From positions 26,932,093 to 26,996,092 of the forward strand of contig NC_066319.1 of the NCBI RefSeq assembly GCF_022539315.1: a stretch of 64,000 bases of DNA, read 5' to 3'. The notes below the pieces were generated by a model. The model was not told where the DNA came from. It saw nothing but the letters and a program-made list of their open reading frames with translations, and did no database searches. Shown in pieces: positions 11,901-26,900 of the stretch (the first letter of the stretch is position 1; the number at the start of each line of letters is the position of its first letter). The position numbers and the translations under genes were made by a program. Source of the stretch: Serinus canaria. Its lineage: Eukaryota > Chordata > Aves > Passeriformes > Fringillidae.

Positions 11901-14900
11901 TAAACCACTGCTTGTTTTTAGAAAACTAATGGTAGCTAAAGTTTATATCAGTGAAATACAAGCTTCTCTGTGATGTTCATCATAAGAGCACTGTATCTGA
12001 GCACCTCAAAAAGATGTTGGCTATCTCATGTTAAAAAAAATGTTGTTAAATCCAAGTTTGTACTGCAAGTCTGTGGAAGAACAGAGAGGGAGGTTGTTCC
12101 TCATGGAGCCAGGCCCAGCTATCTCACACCACACAGCACAATGCTTTGCAACTCTTGTGAGTTAGTCCCCAGGCATCCTGACATACATGATGAATTTTTC
12201 CTTCCTTCTTACAGGACTTGTTGTTCCTCATAAGACCTCACTGACATCTGTTCCAAAACAAAACTTGACTGTTTTACAAACTGGCATCACCTGCAGTTTA
12301 GACCCCATTCTAGGCTGTCTTTCTCAAGCTCGGTTATGCAGTTTCTATTTACACAGTGTTAAACTTTTGGCCTTATCTATTACATATCTAAAGCTGAGGC
12401 TTCAATCAGATTGTTCTTGATAACTGCTACATCTGTTTGTTAATTGGCCCTGACATAGTCTATCTTCCTTGCTCATCTGAGAATGATATTGTGGGGATTA
12501 CTTCCTCAGTCAATTGCTTTGGTCATGTCACTCTTTACATCTTCCACTTATGTCTTTTCTAGAAGACATTCTTAATGTCTTCTACATCTCCTCTTTGCCT
12601 TGTTAGACTCAAACTGTATGCCTTCTCTTATTATATGTGTATATCCCTCAGTTGAATCTCCTGATCTGATCTGCTCTGCCAAGATGTCAGCTTTCCTTTC
12701 TTATCTCTAACTTCCTGGATTCTCAAACAAGCATCATTGTGTTGTCACTAGTGCTGCCTCTTGCACACAGGAGGCACTTCCCATTAGAAGTCAGTCAATT
12801 AACTGGGTTTTTTAAACTGGTATTTGTGTATCTATTAAGAAAAACAGTGAAATGCAGCAATAAAGACATGACTCAGGTTGTGATACTTGCTTTAAATTGT
12901 GAGGCTCTCTTACTATCCCATCAACTTTTCCACTCATTTGGATCTCTCTTTGTTGCTTGTACTTATATTTATGCAGCTTCTGGAACAGTTTCCATTTTTG
13001 CTTTGTCTTTATGCAACAGGCTTGCAAAAGAGCTCTTTAGCATAAAGCAGAGCTATATGTCTGTTGTACAATGAACTTTTATTTACTACTGCTTTTGAGG
13101 CAGGGCTGAATGCTTAACAACGCATAGCAACATTTTTATCTTGGGGAACAGATATTGAGAGCTCTTACCACAAGATTAGAACTTGGTTGTAGTGTCACTA
13201 ATGGCTTCTATGATAGCACTTTGTTCAAAGCCCTAATTGAGGACTCAGTACATATGCTTAATAGAAGTAGAAGAAGTCTTTCATTGACCCCCGAAGATAG
13301 AGGACATGCTTGGTTATTAATAATCTGCCTTAGAGTTTGCTCATCTTTGACCAGAAACTAGCTCTGTCACAAGAAATTATCCAATCTGTGAATTCCAAAC
13401 AAAAATAAAAAGTACTGACTTTGTAGTCTGACTTACTAAGGAGACTAGAAGAAAAGAAAAATTTTCCTCTATCTAGTCACAAAAATAGCTTTCCCAGCTG
13501 TGTAATTTTATGAGGAAAAGGAGCATATATTTATTGCTATGTCTCCCCTGAGATACCCATATGACCTCCCTTTCTTCATTTTGCAGGGTCTTTTGGTTGT
13601 GCCAATAGATATTTCAACTTCCTAAATATAGCCCCATTCCTTGAGGTTTTTTCTGTTCCTTCTAGCAGGTCTAGACACCTAAAGGAGTAAGGTCTTCCCC
13701 TCAGCAAATATGAGCAGCATCTATGTAATGCTTTGCAGTCAGTTAAGATAACGCAGAAGGACCCATAGCCCTTATTTACATGCAGACCATTTTGTACAAC
13801 CATTAGATAACCTGTCACTAACAGCATAATAGTCCTCGTGTCCTCCTCTGTCCCCTCCTGTTAAAAAGTTACACATACATAGTGATGACTCTTCAGGGTT
13901 GCTAGCTGCTTTGCTGTTCTCACTCGTGCTGTAAACCTCATGGAAGTACTGTGATTTTCCTTATTATCTACTGATTTGAGCCTGGATAAAGTCTAGGGAT
14001 GAGAGAATGGAGTCTCTAGGAATACTTTTTCTTGTCAAGTATTCTTTGTCCGTTAATGGGAGCTAATGTTGTGTTCTTTTATGAAAGAAAGTCATGATCT
14101 ATTAAATTTGACTTGCATTTCTCTAGCAAATAGTGCTAGTTCCTGTGACACTATTGCTTCATTTTCTGTTGGGGGAGTGTGTTTTTGATGGGGTATTTTT
14201 TTTTGTGTGTGTGTGTGCTTTAGGGTAGTACAGTCAGCTGTAAATTTCTGGGAAGTTTAGTCCCAGAATAAGGACTAAAGTCCTGCTAGTATATTTGTCA
14301 TGGATATAAAGGAGGAAGAAAAAATATTGAAGGATCTGAATTATTTAGACTGGTGTGATCTGTTGGATCAGGATATGTAATTTCTGTCCCTTGATACTGT
14401 TGATGTGCTACAGATGAGTTTTCCTCCTCTTTGTGCTTTAGAGAAGTTTTCTTGCCAAAGTATTTGTGGGAGTTTATTGTCATACACTCTAGGAATTTTT
14501 TTTCTTATTACTTTGTTATTTTTCAGTATTCCTCCCATCTCACTCTGTTATCAGTTTATCTAAATTTAAGTGCACAGTTTTTCTGTCTTTGGAATAAAGT
14601 AGTAGAGAAACTACTCAGCAATTGCTGGTTAGGAGAATTCCTTCTTCCGCTGCACATATACCAGTATTTTGAAGAGTATTTTTAGGAGGTAGGAGAGAGA
14701 GCCATCCATTTAACAAACACAGCTCTTTTGACAGTCTCAGGCTAACTCTTAGCTAATTTTTAACATAGCCACTTACAAACAGTGCTTTTCCCTGGAACCA
14801 GTGTTGTACCTTCTTCATGATGCAGTATTCTTGGGCATTAATTAAAGTCAAATACTTTCCTTCTTTCCTGTCTCTTTTGTGCATCTGCTAAATGAGTGCT

Positions 14901-17900
14901 GATGTGGAAGGAAGAGTCAGTCGTCACTGACTCAGGTGAGAGACCCTGCAAGCCACTTGGGAATGACTCACACTTTCATTCAAGAAGTTCCTGAACTTAG
15001 TTCAGTTTCTGAACTAAATAGTCTTGAGGGGGAAAATGGGGTGTTTTAGTGTTTCCCCTGCTGCACCCCTCTTTGCACTTTTCCAAAGAATCCTTTTGTG
15101 CTCTTGGATGCTGCCAGTAGGAATGGGATGTGAGTACTTTGGGGTACATTCAAGAAAGTAAAATCAGCTTGCTGTCTTCTCACCCTTCTGTCCTTTCCGT
15201 TGCTTTCACTTTCTCTTTTCTGCAGTGATCACTGGGAGGCAGATGTCACTGCAGTACACACTTCTGGCTTTTTTATCTGGGTTGTTAATGCTTTGCTGTA
15301 AGATCACATAAAGGCAGAAGATTGAGTCCTTAGGCCTGCTTGGTTCAAACACCCTGAAATTGGGAAAATAACCAGACTAACTGTTTTCTAGCAACTGTTA
15401 TACAAGTATGTTTGTAAATAACCCTCTTAACAAGAATAGTGGTGTAAGTAGTGTCCATACAGGTAATTGAGTTACTCTTAGAAGTATTTAGGAAGACAGC
15501 ATGAACTTGCTCATTGACTTGATGTCATCTGGGCAAGTCTGTTCATGTGGATGTGGTCTCTGCTGCTAGAACTGTGACTTTGGGGTGGTAATCGGTAGCT
15601 CTGTGGCCAAATTAATATCTACAGGAACTTGAAAGGTATTTAGGATACAAAACCATGATTTCTGCATCATTGTTTAATGTTCCCTTTTAGGGTTAGATGA
15701 TACTATTATGGGTTACCTCCAATCTTCTTGATTTTTTTCCACCACTGTCTTAAAAGGTTTAAAATAGGGTTGTTAAGCAGGACTTAACTCTTCTGTCTTT
15801 GCCTCTCTCAGAGTTCTATTATAATGGACATGGGCCTCACGCATGGGCAGCCTCTGCCCTTCATTGCAGGGACCTGTAAGTCCTGTTGAAACTCATGCTG
15901 TTAAGCTCCATACAAACCCATGAAGATATTGAACCTGAATTCTTATGCCACCACTGTGGGAAGGAACAGGATAATTTTGGTCTGAAAAATAAATTTAGTT
16001 CAAGGACAGCATTATCCACGGGTATGTACTGTGGCTGATAACAATTTTCAGCAGAACCCAGAGGTGGTACTGCAGTGAAGACAAATAAAGAGGAAAAAAA
16101 CCCTTCAGGTGAGGAAACACCTCTAATACATATGCTCTCATCTGCTTGAGCCAGACCCGCACCCACACGGGGAATAAGATCAAAAGTTATTGAACCTAAT
16201 CTAAGGTTAGAGTTTAGATCCCTGTAGCATGTCTGTCCCCTGCTTTATTTTGTCCTCTCTCCATCTGGTGTTAAGTCCTTCAGTTTGGGCTTGAGGCTCT
16301 GTAGGACTCCAGACCTGAAAATACTGATGTCCACTGTCAGTTTGGCTGAAGGCTAGGAGATCACTGGGGACAATTGTGATTAATGTGTTTAAGTGTTCAC
16401 TGGATCAGTGATTAATAAGTGATAAGTGATTAATAGCTTACTCTTGAATACCAGACTGGAACTACTCGAATGACGTACACAATTCTAGAAAATAATCTGT
16501 TGACACAGCCCTTTGCAGAAGCTTTCTCAGGCTGCTGTAAAACATTTACTTAGTAAAAAGTAACTCTGACCAGTAGAATTAATGAAGTCTAATTTCTCGG
16601 CTCTCTTCTTCCCATTATCTAGTGCTTGTTCACATTTTCTGCCTTTTGGTTAAGAAGCAGTATGTGTGCTGTGATGGCCCAGCTAGCATGCTTACTGGCT
16701 AGCACGTGTGGGCAAGACTGCTCAGCTTACTACTGTGTCTTGGAGGTGGCAGGGGGGTTAGACATGAGACATGCTCTTTCCACAGTAAGGTTATTGGAGT
16801 CTTTCTTTTCTACTTAGTTGTCCCTTTTCATCAAACTTTTAGGAAATTTGTCTTTTAGAGGCACTTATTTATGTATCAAATTGGAGTAATTAGATGATGA
16901 ATTTTAAGTTATATGTGGAAGACTTGAGTAATGGCATAAATTATATTTTCCATGGAAAGTCATGCAGAAGAAAAGGTATAGGAGGCAACCTAAGGTAGAA
17001 AACTAGAGATGCTTGGACTTAAAAGTCAGCTTTGATTCTTCTTGAGCACCTGCTTATGGTCAAAATCTCTTGTTTGGAAGACTCTGAAAATCAGAGGAAG
17101 TAATGAGCTCCTGAGGTCACTTTCAACCTGAATTAGCCTAAGATCTTTGAAGAAACAGGATTTGAATTACTGTGGTTTAGGGACTGTCTCACAGCTTTGT
17201 TGATCTTGTGGGTTTCATAGCAGAAAGTTTCTCTTCCTCACAGGGAACCATCTTTTTTGTCACTTGATAACAAGAGACATTTGTGGATATCAACAAAAAT
17301 TTCTTCTGGGGCAAAAGTAGGGAATTTCTAGCTGCATTTTTAATAGCCTGTTGCACTTGTGTTGTGGGTTAAGCCAGTTACACTTCTTTGCATTTGTGCA
17401 CTGCCTTTTCAGGAGTGATTGTGAGGTGCCCTGCAGAGATGTGAATTTTGGTGATGGCACTTCACTGTGATGGAGCTTTTTCTTCTCAGGTTGGTCTTAC
17501 TGGCTGTAGTTAAAGGAAGAAATCTGCTTTGTAGATTTCTTCTCTTATTTTCAATATACGTTGAAATTGTGATTTAATGTTCTTTTTAGAAGAGAGTCTC
17601 TTAAGAGCTATAACAAAAGTATAAATGAGCTTCGGGTACTAGAAGTGGCAAAATCAAGAAGGGGCTGAAGAGATGTGACTCGTCTTCATTTAGACATACA
17701 GTTTTCATCCTTAATTTACTTTGGTGTGCAACATAAGGAAGATTTCATATTTACCCTCTGCTGTGAACCTCAGAGATCTGGAGCTCTTGGGCAACACAGG
17801 AGTGGACACAGTTATGGAAACGTGAGCCCTTTGCACATGGAACAGAAGGTGGTACCATACCAATTTGTTTCAGAGATGAGAAGCAAAACAAAGAAGTGGG

Positions 17901-20900
17901 GCTTACTGCTTTGACACTACACCCACTCTGACTTCACATGTCTTAAAGGAACTTGCTCAGGGGAAGTAAATTGGACTACTCATATGGGGGTTGTTGTGGA
18001 TGGTTCTTTGAGAGTATCATTCCTGTACTCAGCGTTGGTTAAAATCAACTAGTGCACAAGAGCAAGGAGCGCCCAGTGATGTGCAAGCACATTCAGCTTC
18101 AAAGGGAAGGGCTTCTCTTGGTAATTTTGGCTTGGTTTTGGTTTTGTTGCTTCTCCTCCCACATGGAATTTATTGTAAGGATGTTGCAGAATCCAAAATT
18201 ATGACTAGGTTCTAAAGGGGGGGATAGTCTACTGATTATCTACCAATCATGAGCATCTAAATGCAACCACTGCTCAAGAAGTTCTTGGTCATCTGACTTC
18301 TGAGCACTGGTGAAGTGCGCTAGGAAACATTTACTCATTTCACATCTTAAGTTCTTCCTCATTCATTACCAAGTCCTGTGAGACATAAACATTGGACTAG
18401 CTAACTTTGGTGCATTCCTGTGCTCCTGGGTAACTTGTTTGTTCGAATCACTCCTGAGTTCTTTCCTAAAAGGAGGTCTGCAAAAAGCCTAGAAGGGGAT
18501 AACTTAAAAGGGCAAACTTTGGGTATGTGACTTGATATTCAGTGTAACTTTGAGTTCACTCCTGTCTCTTAATGGTGGGAATATATCTCAGAGTTACCCT
18601 TATTCCTGTTGTCCCTACTGTCCTTTGTGTCTCCTGACATTACTGACTCAGCCATTCAACAAGCTCTCCCAAACTGCTACCAAAGTAATAACTAGTGCTG
18701 GCTATAAGATCTTAGCCATTAGCTATCCTGCTAATGCTTAAGCAGTTGTTTGAAAGCTGATATTTTTTTGTATTGTCCAGGAAGTACATAACTATTAACT
18801 CTGGCAAAAAGGACCTGTCACCTTTTTGGTGAGAAGTTTGGGAGGTGGGAGTTAAAACCCAAAACATTCTTGAAGAAGACATTATTATATTCCTTTTTGC
18901 TTATGTACACATAACATTTTTATGTAGTCAAATATGTGAATGTTTTTAGGAGCTATTCCATGAACCAAGACTTCCTTTCTTCCACAGAGACATCTTAAGA
19001 GAGGCTAAGCAAAACTGCATCCATCATCTAAGCTACCTTCCTGATAATAAGCTAATAATCACAGCTACCAAAAAAGCAGACCCTTTCTTGTGCACCTGTA
19101 ATTTCAGTGTATCTTGATGTTCCCCCACAGATACCAGAAAAGATTCTCTTGAGAGCATTTTGATGTCTCTTGTTTCATGTTTTCTTCTACACTGTGAGGC
19201 TGCCTTGAATAGTTGGAGTCTGTGAGAAGCTACTGCAAGCCCACAGCTCACAGGTTTTTCTTTGTGAACGCTGTTCCCAACCACAATCTGGCACACTGGC
19301 TGTTTTTTATGGTTTTGGCACACTGGCTGATTTTTATTTTCCTTCAAAGTCTAGGTGCTGTTGATATGTGTGACCAAAGCAAATAGGGCTGGCTGAGCCT
19401 TAAACTAATTTGCTGATGTACAAATAAGCTTGTTCAAAGAAATAATTTATTACCTCATTGCCTCTCTGGTTCATAGACTGTGAGATCTTCCAACTGTACT
19501 GGCAGGATGCAAATAGCTAAGAGCTTCCAGAAATTAAGTGGCAGGTGAGAGAGGATGGAAGCCCTGCTCTTTCCAGTTGATAGGGATTCCTTGAAGAGTG
19601 AATTGAGATGAAGAAAGTGAATTTAATCTTTCTCAAAAAGTGTGTTTGTCATATTCTTCCCTGTCATATAATATATAGATAAAACCTGTTGGAAGACAGA
19701 AAAGTAAGAGCTAAACAAGTGAATGAAGCATGAAACCTGTGAAAGCCAAGGACCTATTCTACAATAAGATAAGGGCAGGCCCTTGTACAGAGCCCTGGCC
19801 CACTTCACTGCTTGTTTATCTGTTCCTGTTGTTCCAGTATCTGAACAGAAAATGCCCAGTTCTTTAGCCTAGACAGCACAATGCCTGACACTTAAACTAT
19901 GTAAAGCCAAAGGCAAGTTACCTACACTTCTTTTTGATTTTTTGTGTGTGTGTTCTTTTGTTTTATTTTTTAATTAAAGTACAATACAGTAAATTATGAA
20001 AGGGATCATTGAGGTAGTTGTGGCACTTCTGTGAGAGCCAGTTTGACCTGTTTCAAGCACCTGACTGCAGTGCACAGTTTTGCTGCTTCCTCTCTGCTCC
20101 GACTTTCCAGATGAAGGAGTGATCAGCTGGCAAGCAGTGGGAGTAGAACAGTCTGTGTCTGAGAACTCCTGGCTGTGGATAGGTGCAGCACAAGTGCATG
20201 GCAGAGATTTCTGTACCTAAACAGGTGCTCAACCTCTTTGGATAGGCAAGTTAAAGTGGTAAAAGCAATCCCCTCTTTCATTCCTGAATTTGCATGCTTG
20301 TCAGGAGACCAGTGCTACTGAGAAAGTCTGTCATGCTCCAGATAGCTGTTCTGACAGACTTGGAAGTAGCGTTGTGCTCCCTGTCTGAAAGGGCTGTCTC
20401 AGAGAATCGGGTGAGGTACTAGAGAGTTGACTACATAAATGATCACAGCAAAGCATCATTTCCAAAACAGCTGCACGATGGAGCAACATAAATCCCATCA
20501 ATGTGTATATTTTACAAAAATGCATTCTAGTATTTTGCTTTGTACTTCTTGGTGCTTCAGAAACTTAGGATGAAATCTGAAGAGGAGGTAATCACTCTTT
20601 TTAGTCTTATGAATTCTGACGCCAGCTGTGTTTTCAGTTTTGTCTACTCCAATTACATAGTTATAATATTTTTCTCTTTTTTGTTTTGGAAGGTAAGGAA
20701 TGAGGAAGACTTTATTAAGAAACTGGACTGCAGTCCTGACCAGCACCTAAAGGTAGTGTCCATCTTTGGGAACACAGGGGATGGCAAGTCTCACACCCTT
20801 AACCACACTTTCTTCTATGGCCGGGAAGTCTTCAAGACGTCTCCTGCGCAGGAGTCTTGCACAGTTGGAGTCTGGGCAGCCTATGACCCTGTCCGCAAAG

Positions 20901-23900
20901 TGGTGGTCATTGATACAGAGGGCCTGCTGGGGGCCACTGTCAACCTGAGCCAGAGAACACGGCTGCTGCTGAAGGTCCTGGCCATCTCTGACCTTGTCAT
21001 CTACCGTACTCGTGCTGACAGGCTCCACAATGACCTCTTCAAATTCCTTGGTGATGCCTCGGAGGCTTATTTAAAACACTTCACCAAGGAGCTAAAAGCT
21101 ACCACAGCTCGCTGTGGCCTAGATGTTCCTCTGTCAACTTTGGGTCCGGGTGTCATCATCTTTCACGAGACTGTGTACACCAAGCTGCTGGGCTCTGGTG
21201 AGTAGGCAATTCCAATTACAACGTGCTAAACACTGTCTATAAACTATCAGGTTGCATTGAATATTTAGCACTCTTTACTACCATGTAAAAATGTGATTTG
21301 GGTTTTGCTCTCACTGGTTTCAGTCTGGGAACCAGGCTGTGGAACTAGAAGAGCATTCCCTCTTCCAAATCAGCTAGAATAATCCTCTTAGCCAGCTGAA
21401 CATCAGTACTGAATAGTAATGAATTCTGCCAGCCACAGGAGGGGTCGTCATACAAATTCATGAGCGTGGGTGAGACAACAGATGAAGGTGAAAACTGATG
21501 GGGTGAGTTGACCCTGGCTGGGTGCCGGGCACCCGCCAAAGCTGCTCTGTCACTCCCCTCCACAAGTGGACAGGAGAGAGAAAATATAATGAAAAGTTAA
21601 CCAGTTTAGATAAGGTCTGGGAGAGATGACTCATTAAATACCATAATGGGGAAAACTGACTTGACTTGGGGATATTAATTGAATTTATTACTGACAAAAT
21701 CAGAGCAGGGTAATGAGAAGTAAAATAAATCTTAAAACCAGCTTTCCCTCATCACTCCCTCCTTCCCAGTCTACCTCCTCCCCTGCCAGCCATGCAGGAA
21801 GACAGAGAATGGAGTTATGGCCAGTTCATCACACATTGTTCCTGCTGCTGCTCAGGGAGAGGAGTCCTTTACTTGCTCCAGTGTGGGATCCCTCCCATGG
21901 GAGACAGTTCTCCATGAACTTCTCTGACCTGAGTCTATCCCATGGACAACAGCGGCTGAGGCTCAGTCCTGCTATTTGTGAACATCTAGGAGCTGTCTCT
22001 TGTGTAATAAATACTTCAGCAGTACTGGCTGACCCACATTCTCATTTTGGCTTTTCTAAACAGTGAGGTTTTAAACTAGTAGAAGAACTTGATGTTCTTT
22101 CTGGTTATTATTGGAGTAGCTTCTTAATAACTTTTAACTTACCTATAAGGCAGGTCCTTTCCTTATATACCAATCTGCTGATTAGCAATTCAGCCTTTCA
22201 TGAAGTTGTTGACATTTGCTGTTTCATCAGTTCAGCCTTTAGTGACCCATGAGGATACTTTGCACCTGTATGCAAAGTCAGGGTCACAAAAAAAAAAAAA
22301 TTCTGTGGTCACTTCTGATCACAGTAGGAATAGGAAAGAAGCCTCTTAGCATATGTAGAGAGCTGTAACCATCTGTCTCAATGGATAATTGAAGTAAGTG
22401 CGTTTATGTAGTTTTAGGACAGGGAAGATGGGGCCTGCCTTATTCTGAAATGTACTTGAAAGCAGGCAGGAGAATGTGGTTGGCTCTGTGGAGTCTGACC
22501 TGATGAGGCCCATTCTGAAGTGCTTTGCCATGTACAGGTTGTTGATAAAGGCTTGGTCTTGGTCATGCTACAGGGTTGGCATGGAGAACAGGCAGGCCAT
22601 GTAAGGTTCATGTCCTCCACTTATCAGGTGCTAGGAATAGCTATACCAAGTTATGGTCTGGTGAGAAGAACTAACAAATGTGCTGACATTATGTTTCCTT
22701 GTATTATGTCCTAACTTGCTCCTTAATCTGGATATCTGTGTTTCAAAATCTAGATGTGTCTGGTTTTACCTGAGAAACTCAGTCTTAGAATTTAAAGCTG
22801 TGTATCACAAAACAGAGACTGCTTTTGGAAAGTTTATTTTCCTTGTTTTAGAGTATAATGATAACTGCATTCCAGATGTATTAGAAGATTTAATTGAGAA
22901 AGCTAGGTCTATATTGCATATGAAAGTACTATGCAGTTGAAGTATTGTTTTAAACAATCAGTTGTATATGAACTTGCTTATACTCTTATATATAGATCAT
23001 CCTTCTGAGGTTCCTGAGAAGCTCATTCAGGATCGGTTTCGGAAGCTAAGCTGTTTTCCTGAGGCTTTCAGCTCAATTCACTACAAGGGAACAAGGACAT
23101 ACAATCCTCCAACAGATTTCTCTGGGCTTAGGAGAGCTGTGGAGCAGCAGCTGGAGAACAATACTACTCGGTCACCTAGACAGCCTGGGGTTATCTACAA
23201 AGCACTAAAAGTAAGTGAAGAAGAGTTTGTCCCAGTGTTTATTTGTACCACTGTTGCTATTAACTCAGCTGTGGCTCAGAAAGGCAGAGCACCTGAAACA
23301 ATGATGCAGACTTGCATGCAAGTCTTCCATGAGAATGATAATTTTGTCTAACAGCCAGGGAAGCTGAGTAGTTTTTTTTTTTTTTACTTCAAAACAAACA
23401 CTTCAGTAAAGACCATAGAAGAAAAATTAAAGAGCCAAACTGAGCAAGATCATAAATCGAAACTGGGAAGAAAAAAGTAACTGATGCTGTGAGTGACAAG
23501 CACTTATTGACAGTGATTGACAAAGAGAGACCTTTGAAGGTTTTTTTTTTAATAAAATTCCTAAAGTTGGCCTCAGCACAAGAGGAGGAAATGCAAGTGA
23601 CTTGGGGAGAGTTAATAGCTGGCAAAATCTAGCACTGAGTAGTATAACCCAAGGGCTAGGAGGCAAAAAGGAGGAAGGACTTGTGCTGGTAGCTAGGGAA
23701 CAGGATGGGATCATGTCAAATGATGTATTACTTTGGAGCAAGTGATTTTCTTAGATGCTAGGATGTCAGAGGGATTTTTGGGTCTTTAAATTTGCAGTCT
23801 CCTACAACTTTCCACATACCATTGCCTGATTAACATCATATTTTCTTTGGCCTGAAGAGCATAGTTGTCATTGGGGAGGGGCAGGCAGAGCCAGGACATA

Positions 23901-26900
23901 TCTGCAGAAGGGGGTAGTGTTAGCAGTCTTTTCTGGTGTTAGTCACAGCTGTTGGAACAGATAATTCTGACTGCTCTGCGTTAGTGGTAGCTGAAGCACA
24001 GAGGGAAATGTCAGGGTGGCATGTACTCAGTTCTTTGCATTTGGGAGCAGACAGGCAGCAAGGGGAAAAACAGTTGGAATCATTAATTTTAGTTTAACTT
24101 CTAGGATGTTATTGCATTAATCAAGGAGCCTGGTTTCAGATATAGCTGTTGGTATACTTAAATTCATGACCAGTAAAGTGTTTGCTGTGTTCAAATCACT
24201 ACTAACTACAAATTAACTTCTTTTGCTTCACTTGCTGAGGACACAAGACTTTCTAGAGATTTCTGTCCACTTCCTCTAACTTCTGAGTTCGTTCAAAAGT
24301 ATCAGTATCAGTCAAGCTTAAAAGACAATGTAAAGCAAATTTCCTTGAAATTATGTGAAATAAAATGTTTAAATAGAGTATTTATGTGAGGGAAGCTGTG
24401 GTGAGAGAGGTACACACAAGTCTGTGTGTGTGTGCAGTCAACCCTTGTTACACAGCAAAGATACACCCACTTCACCTACCTCAACCCTGTGAGGGGAGGT
24501 GATCCTGTGAGTTCCTTTTCAGAGGTTTCCAGAATGCAAAGCCCATTTAGCAAGAACCCTGGTATTTTGAGCATGGATTGGATGCACAGAGGTGGATGCA
24601 ATTTTCTACCATCCATTTCTACTACAAAATTCAAACTAGGGACAAGAGGAGAGGAGAGCAGAGAAAAAGAGTATCTTACAAGTATTCAAGTTATTTCCAT
24701 AAAAGTGCAAGATTGCCTTCTTGGTTTGTTTCCAATCCTTGTTTTGTTTTCCAAGCTACTTAGACACATTTGTTAGCTGTGTACTCTCTCTGCCTCCCCC
24801 TCCAATAGAGGAATCCATGCTTTTTCTTGCAAAAGGTCTTCATTGCCCTTAATCCCTTTCCAGTTCATTCTTTTTTGTTTGACAGGCTCTAAGTGACCGG
24901 TTCAGTGGGGAGATCCCTGATGACCAGATGGCTCACAGCTCTTTCTTTCCAGATGAATATTTCACATGTTCCTCTGTGTGCCTCAGCTGTGGGTAAGTAG
25001 ATGAGAAATGCTTCTCTGTCCTCTTAGAGGATAGTGCTGCCCCCACCTGCAGCACTGCAGCACAGAATGTAAAGTTTCTGTGACACCTTGACATCATCTA
25101 TCCTCAGCTAGTACTTCCAGGCAAAATCAGCTTGAAATTCAACTCTTATGTGAACTGGACAGCCACTATTGCCACATCCCAGCTGGATGCATGGTTTTTG
25201 CCCACTCTATTTTTGTGCATGACTACAAACCTGTGCTGCCTGTATTTTTTCCCAAATGCAAGCAGGGCAGGAAGAAAGGAGTGTCTAAATAAATCCCCTG
25301 AAATTTTTTATGATTTTTTTTCCTGACATTGTTGTTGCCCAAGAAGTATGAACCATCCTAAAGCATACATTATGGAGTGGGGCTGTATTCAGTGACTAGG
25401 TCTAAGTGGAGCTCCATATTTGATTAGATCTTGGCTTGTAGCTGTCTGGAAAGAGCCCCAAGATTGAGCCTGGAAGGGCAGTAGATGGCAGTCAGTGCTC
25501 TGAGTCTGGGAGCTGTATAGCAGCACAATGTTGTGGCTGGTTATGCTTCTGATGCTGAGCATTTTCTGCAGTGAATTGTTGTGTGGTGCTGCTTTGTTTG
25601 AGAAACAGTTGCTACACCTCCTTCTGAAGAGCCTGCCTTTCAAAAATAAATTATGTCATTGCTGTATATACAATTGTGAAGATGGTTTGAGGGCACATCT
25701 ATAAAAATGCAAGATAGCAGTAAAAATGAAATCTTGGTGACATCTGTCCTGTGTCTAAGAACAACAACTCATGGGTTGCTCTTGCATCTCAGGTGTGGCT
25801 GTAAGAAGAGCATGAATCATGCAAAGGAAGGAGTCCCTCATGAATCCAAAAGTCGATGCAGATATTCTCACCAGTATGATAACAGAGTCTACACTTGCAA
25901 GGTGAGATACAAGGACAAGGTCTGAAGGATGAAAAAGGAAAGGATAACCAAGTAAATGAGGAATATCACAGGCATGTGCCTGTTTTCTTTCTTTTTCTAT
26001 TTTTAATCTCAGAGGTGCTCATAGCCTTGACAAGAAAAATTGATCCTTATTTGATTTGTATGTTTGCTAGGAGAGTTCATCAGCTCTGTGTGCTATGTGT
26101 CATTTTCTAGCTAAATTTTGAAGTTGGCTGCTCTTAACCCGGGTGATGTTGACCTTTTATATATTTGACATAGTTACTCTTATTTGTTTATGCCCAGTGC
26201 TTAGTATTAGCCAATTCTTCTGAAGGATCTGTGCAGGATACAAGAAAATTTTTGGCTACTACCATGGTCATTATTGATGGAGAAATACTTCCCTGATGTT
26301 ATTAATGATATTGGGTTTGGTTTTGCTTTGTTTTTAAATGAGTTCTGATGAGTGCTCCTTTGCTGTGGACCTCTGTATGCTAATTATATTCTTTACGTGG
26401 CCAAACAGCAGCCATATGAAGATTTGGGTTCCCAGTAATGTAGTTTTAATTGAGCCTTTATGTTGTAGGCCTGTTATGAACGAGGGATGGAGGTCAGCGT
26501 GGTGCCAAAAACCTCTGCTTCCACAGATTCCCCATGGCTGGGCCTTGCCAAGTATGCCTGGTCAGGGTGAGTACTGCAGCTGGCATGTCTCTGCTCTCTG
26601 TGGTCTCTGTGCTGCCTGGTGCACAGGACTTGCCAGAGAGGTGACCTGTGCTCCTCCTGTGCAGGTACGTGATCGAGTGCCCCAACTGCGGGGTGGTGTA
26701 TCGCAGCCGGCAGTACTGGTTTGGCAACCAAGACCCTGTGAACACTGTAGTGAGGACAGAAATTGAGCATGTCTGGCCAGGGGTAAGTCTGGTTGCTGGA
26801 TAGTCTTTGTGTATGTGTGCAGCCATGCACATGCTAATTTGGTTCTTCTGGATGTTGATGGACAAAATAGATTGCCTTTCATTAAGCTGGTCCCTGCTGT

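Noticed and set aside
20540..20692. In-frame extension upstream of the ZFYVE1 ATPase exon
   Set aside because: Intronic read-through; a normal AG acceptor at 20691-20692 and exact match to mammalian sequence from the next base fix the exon start.
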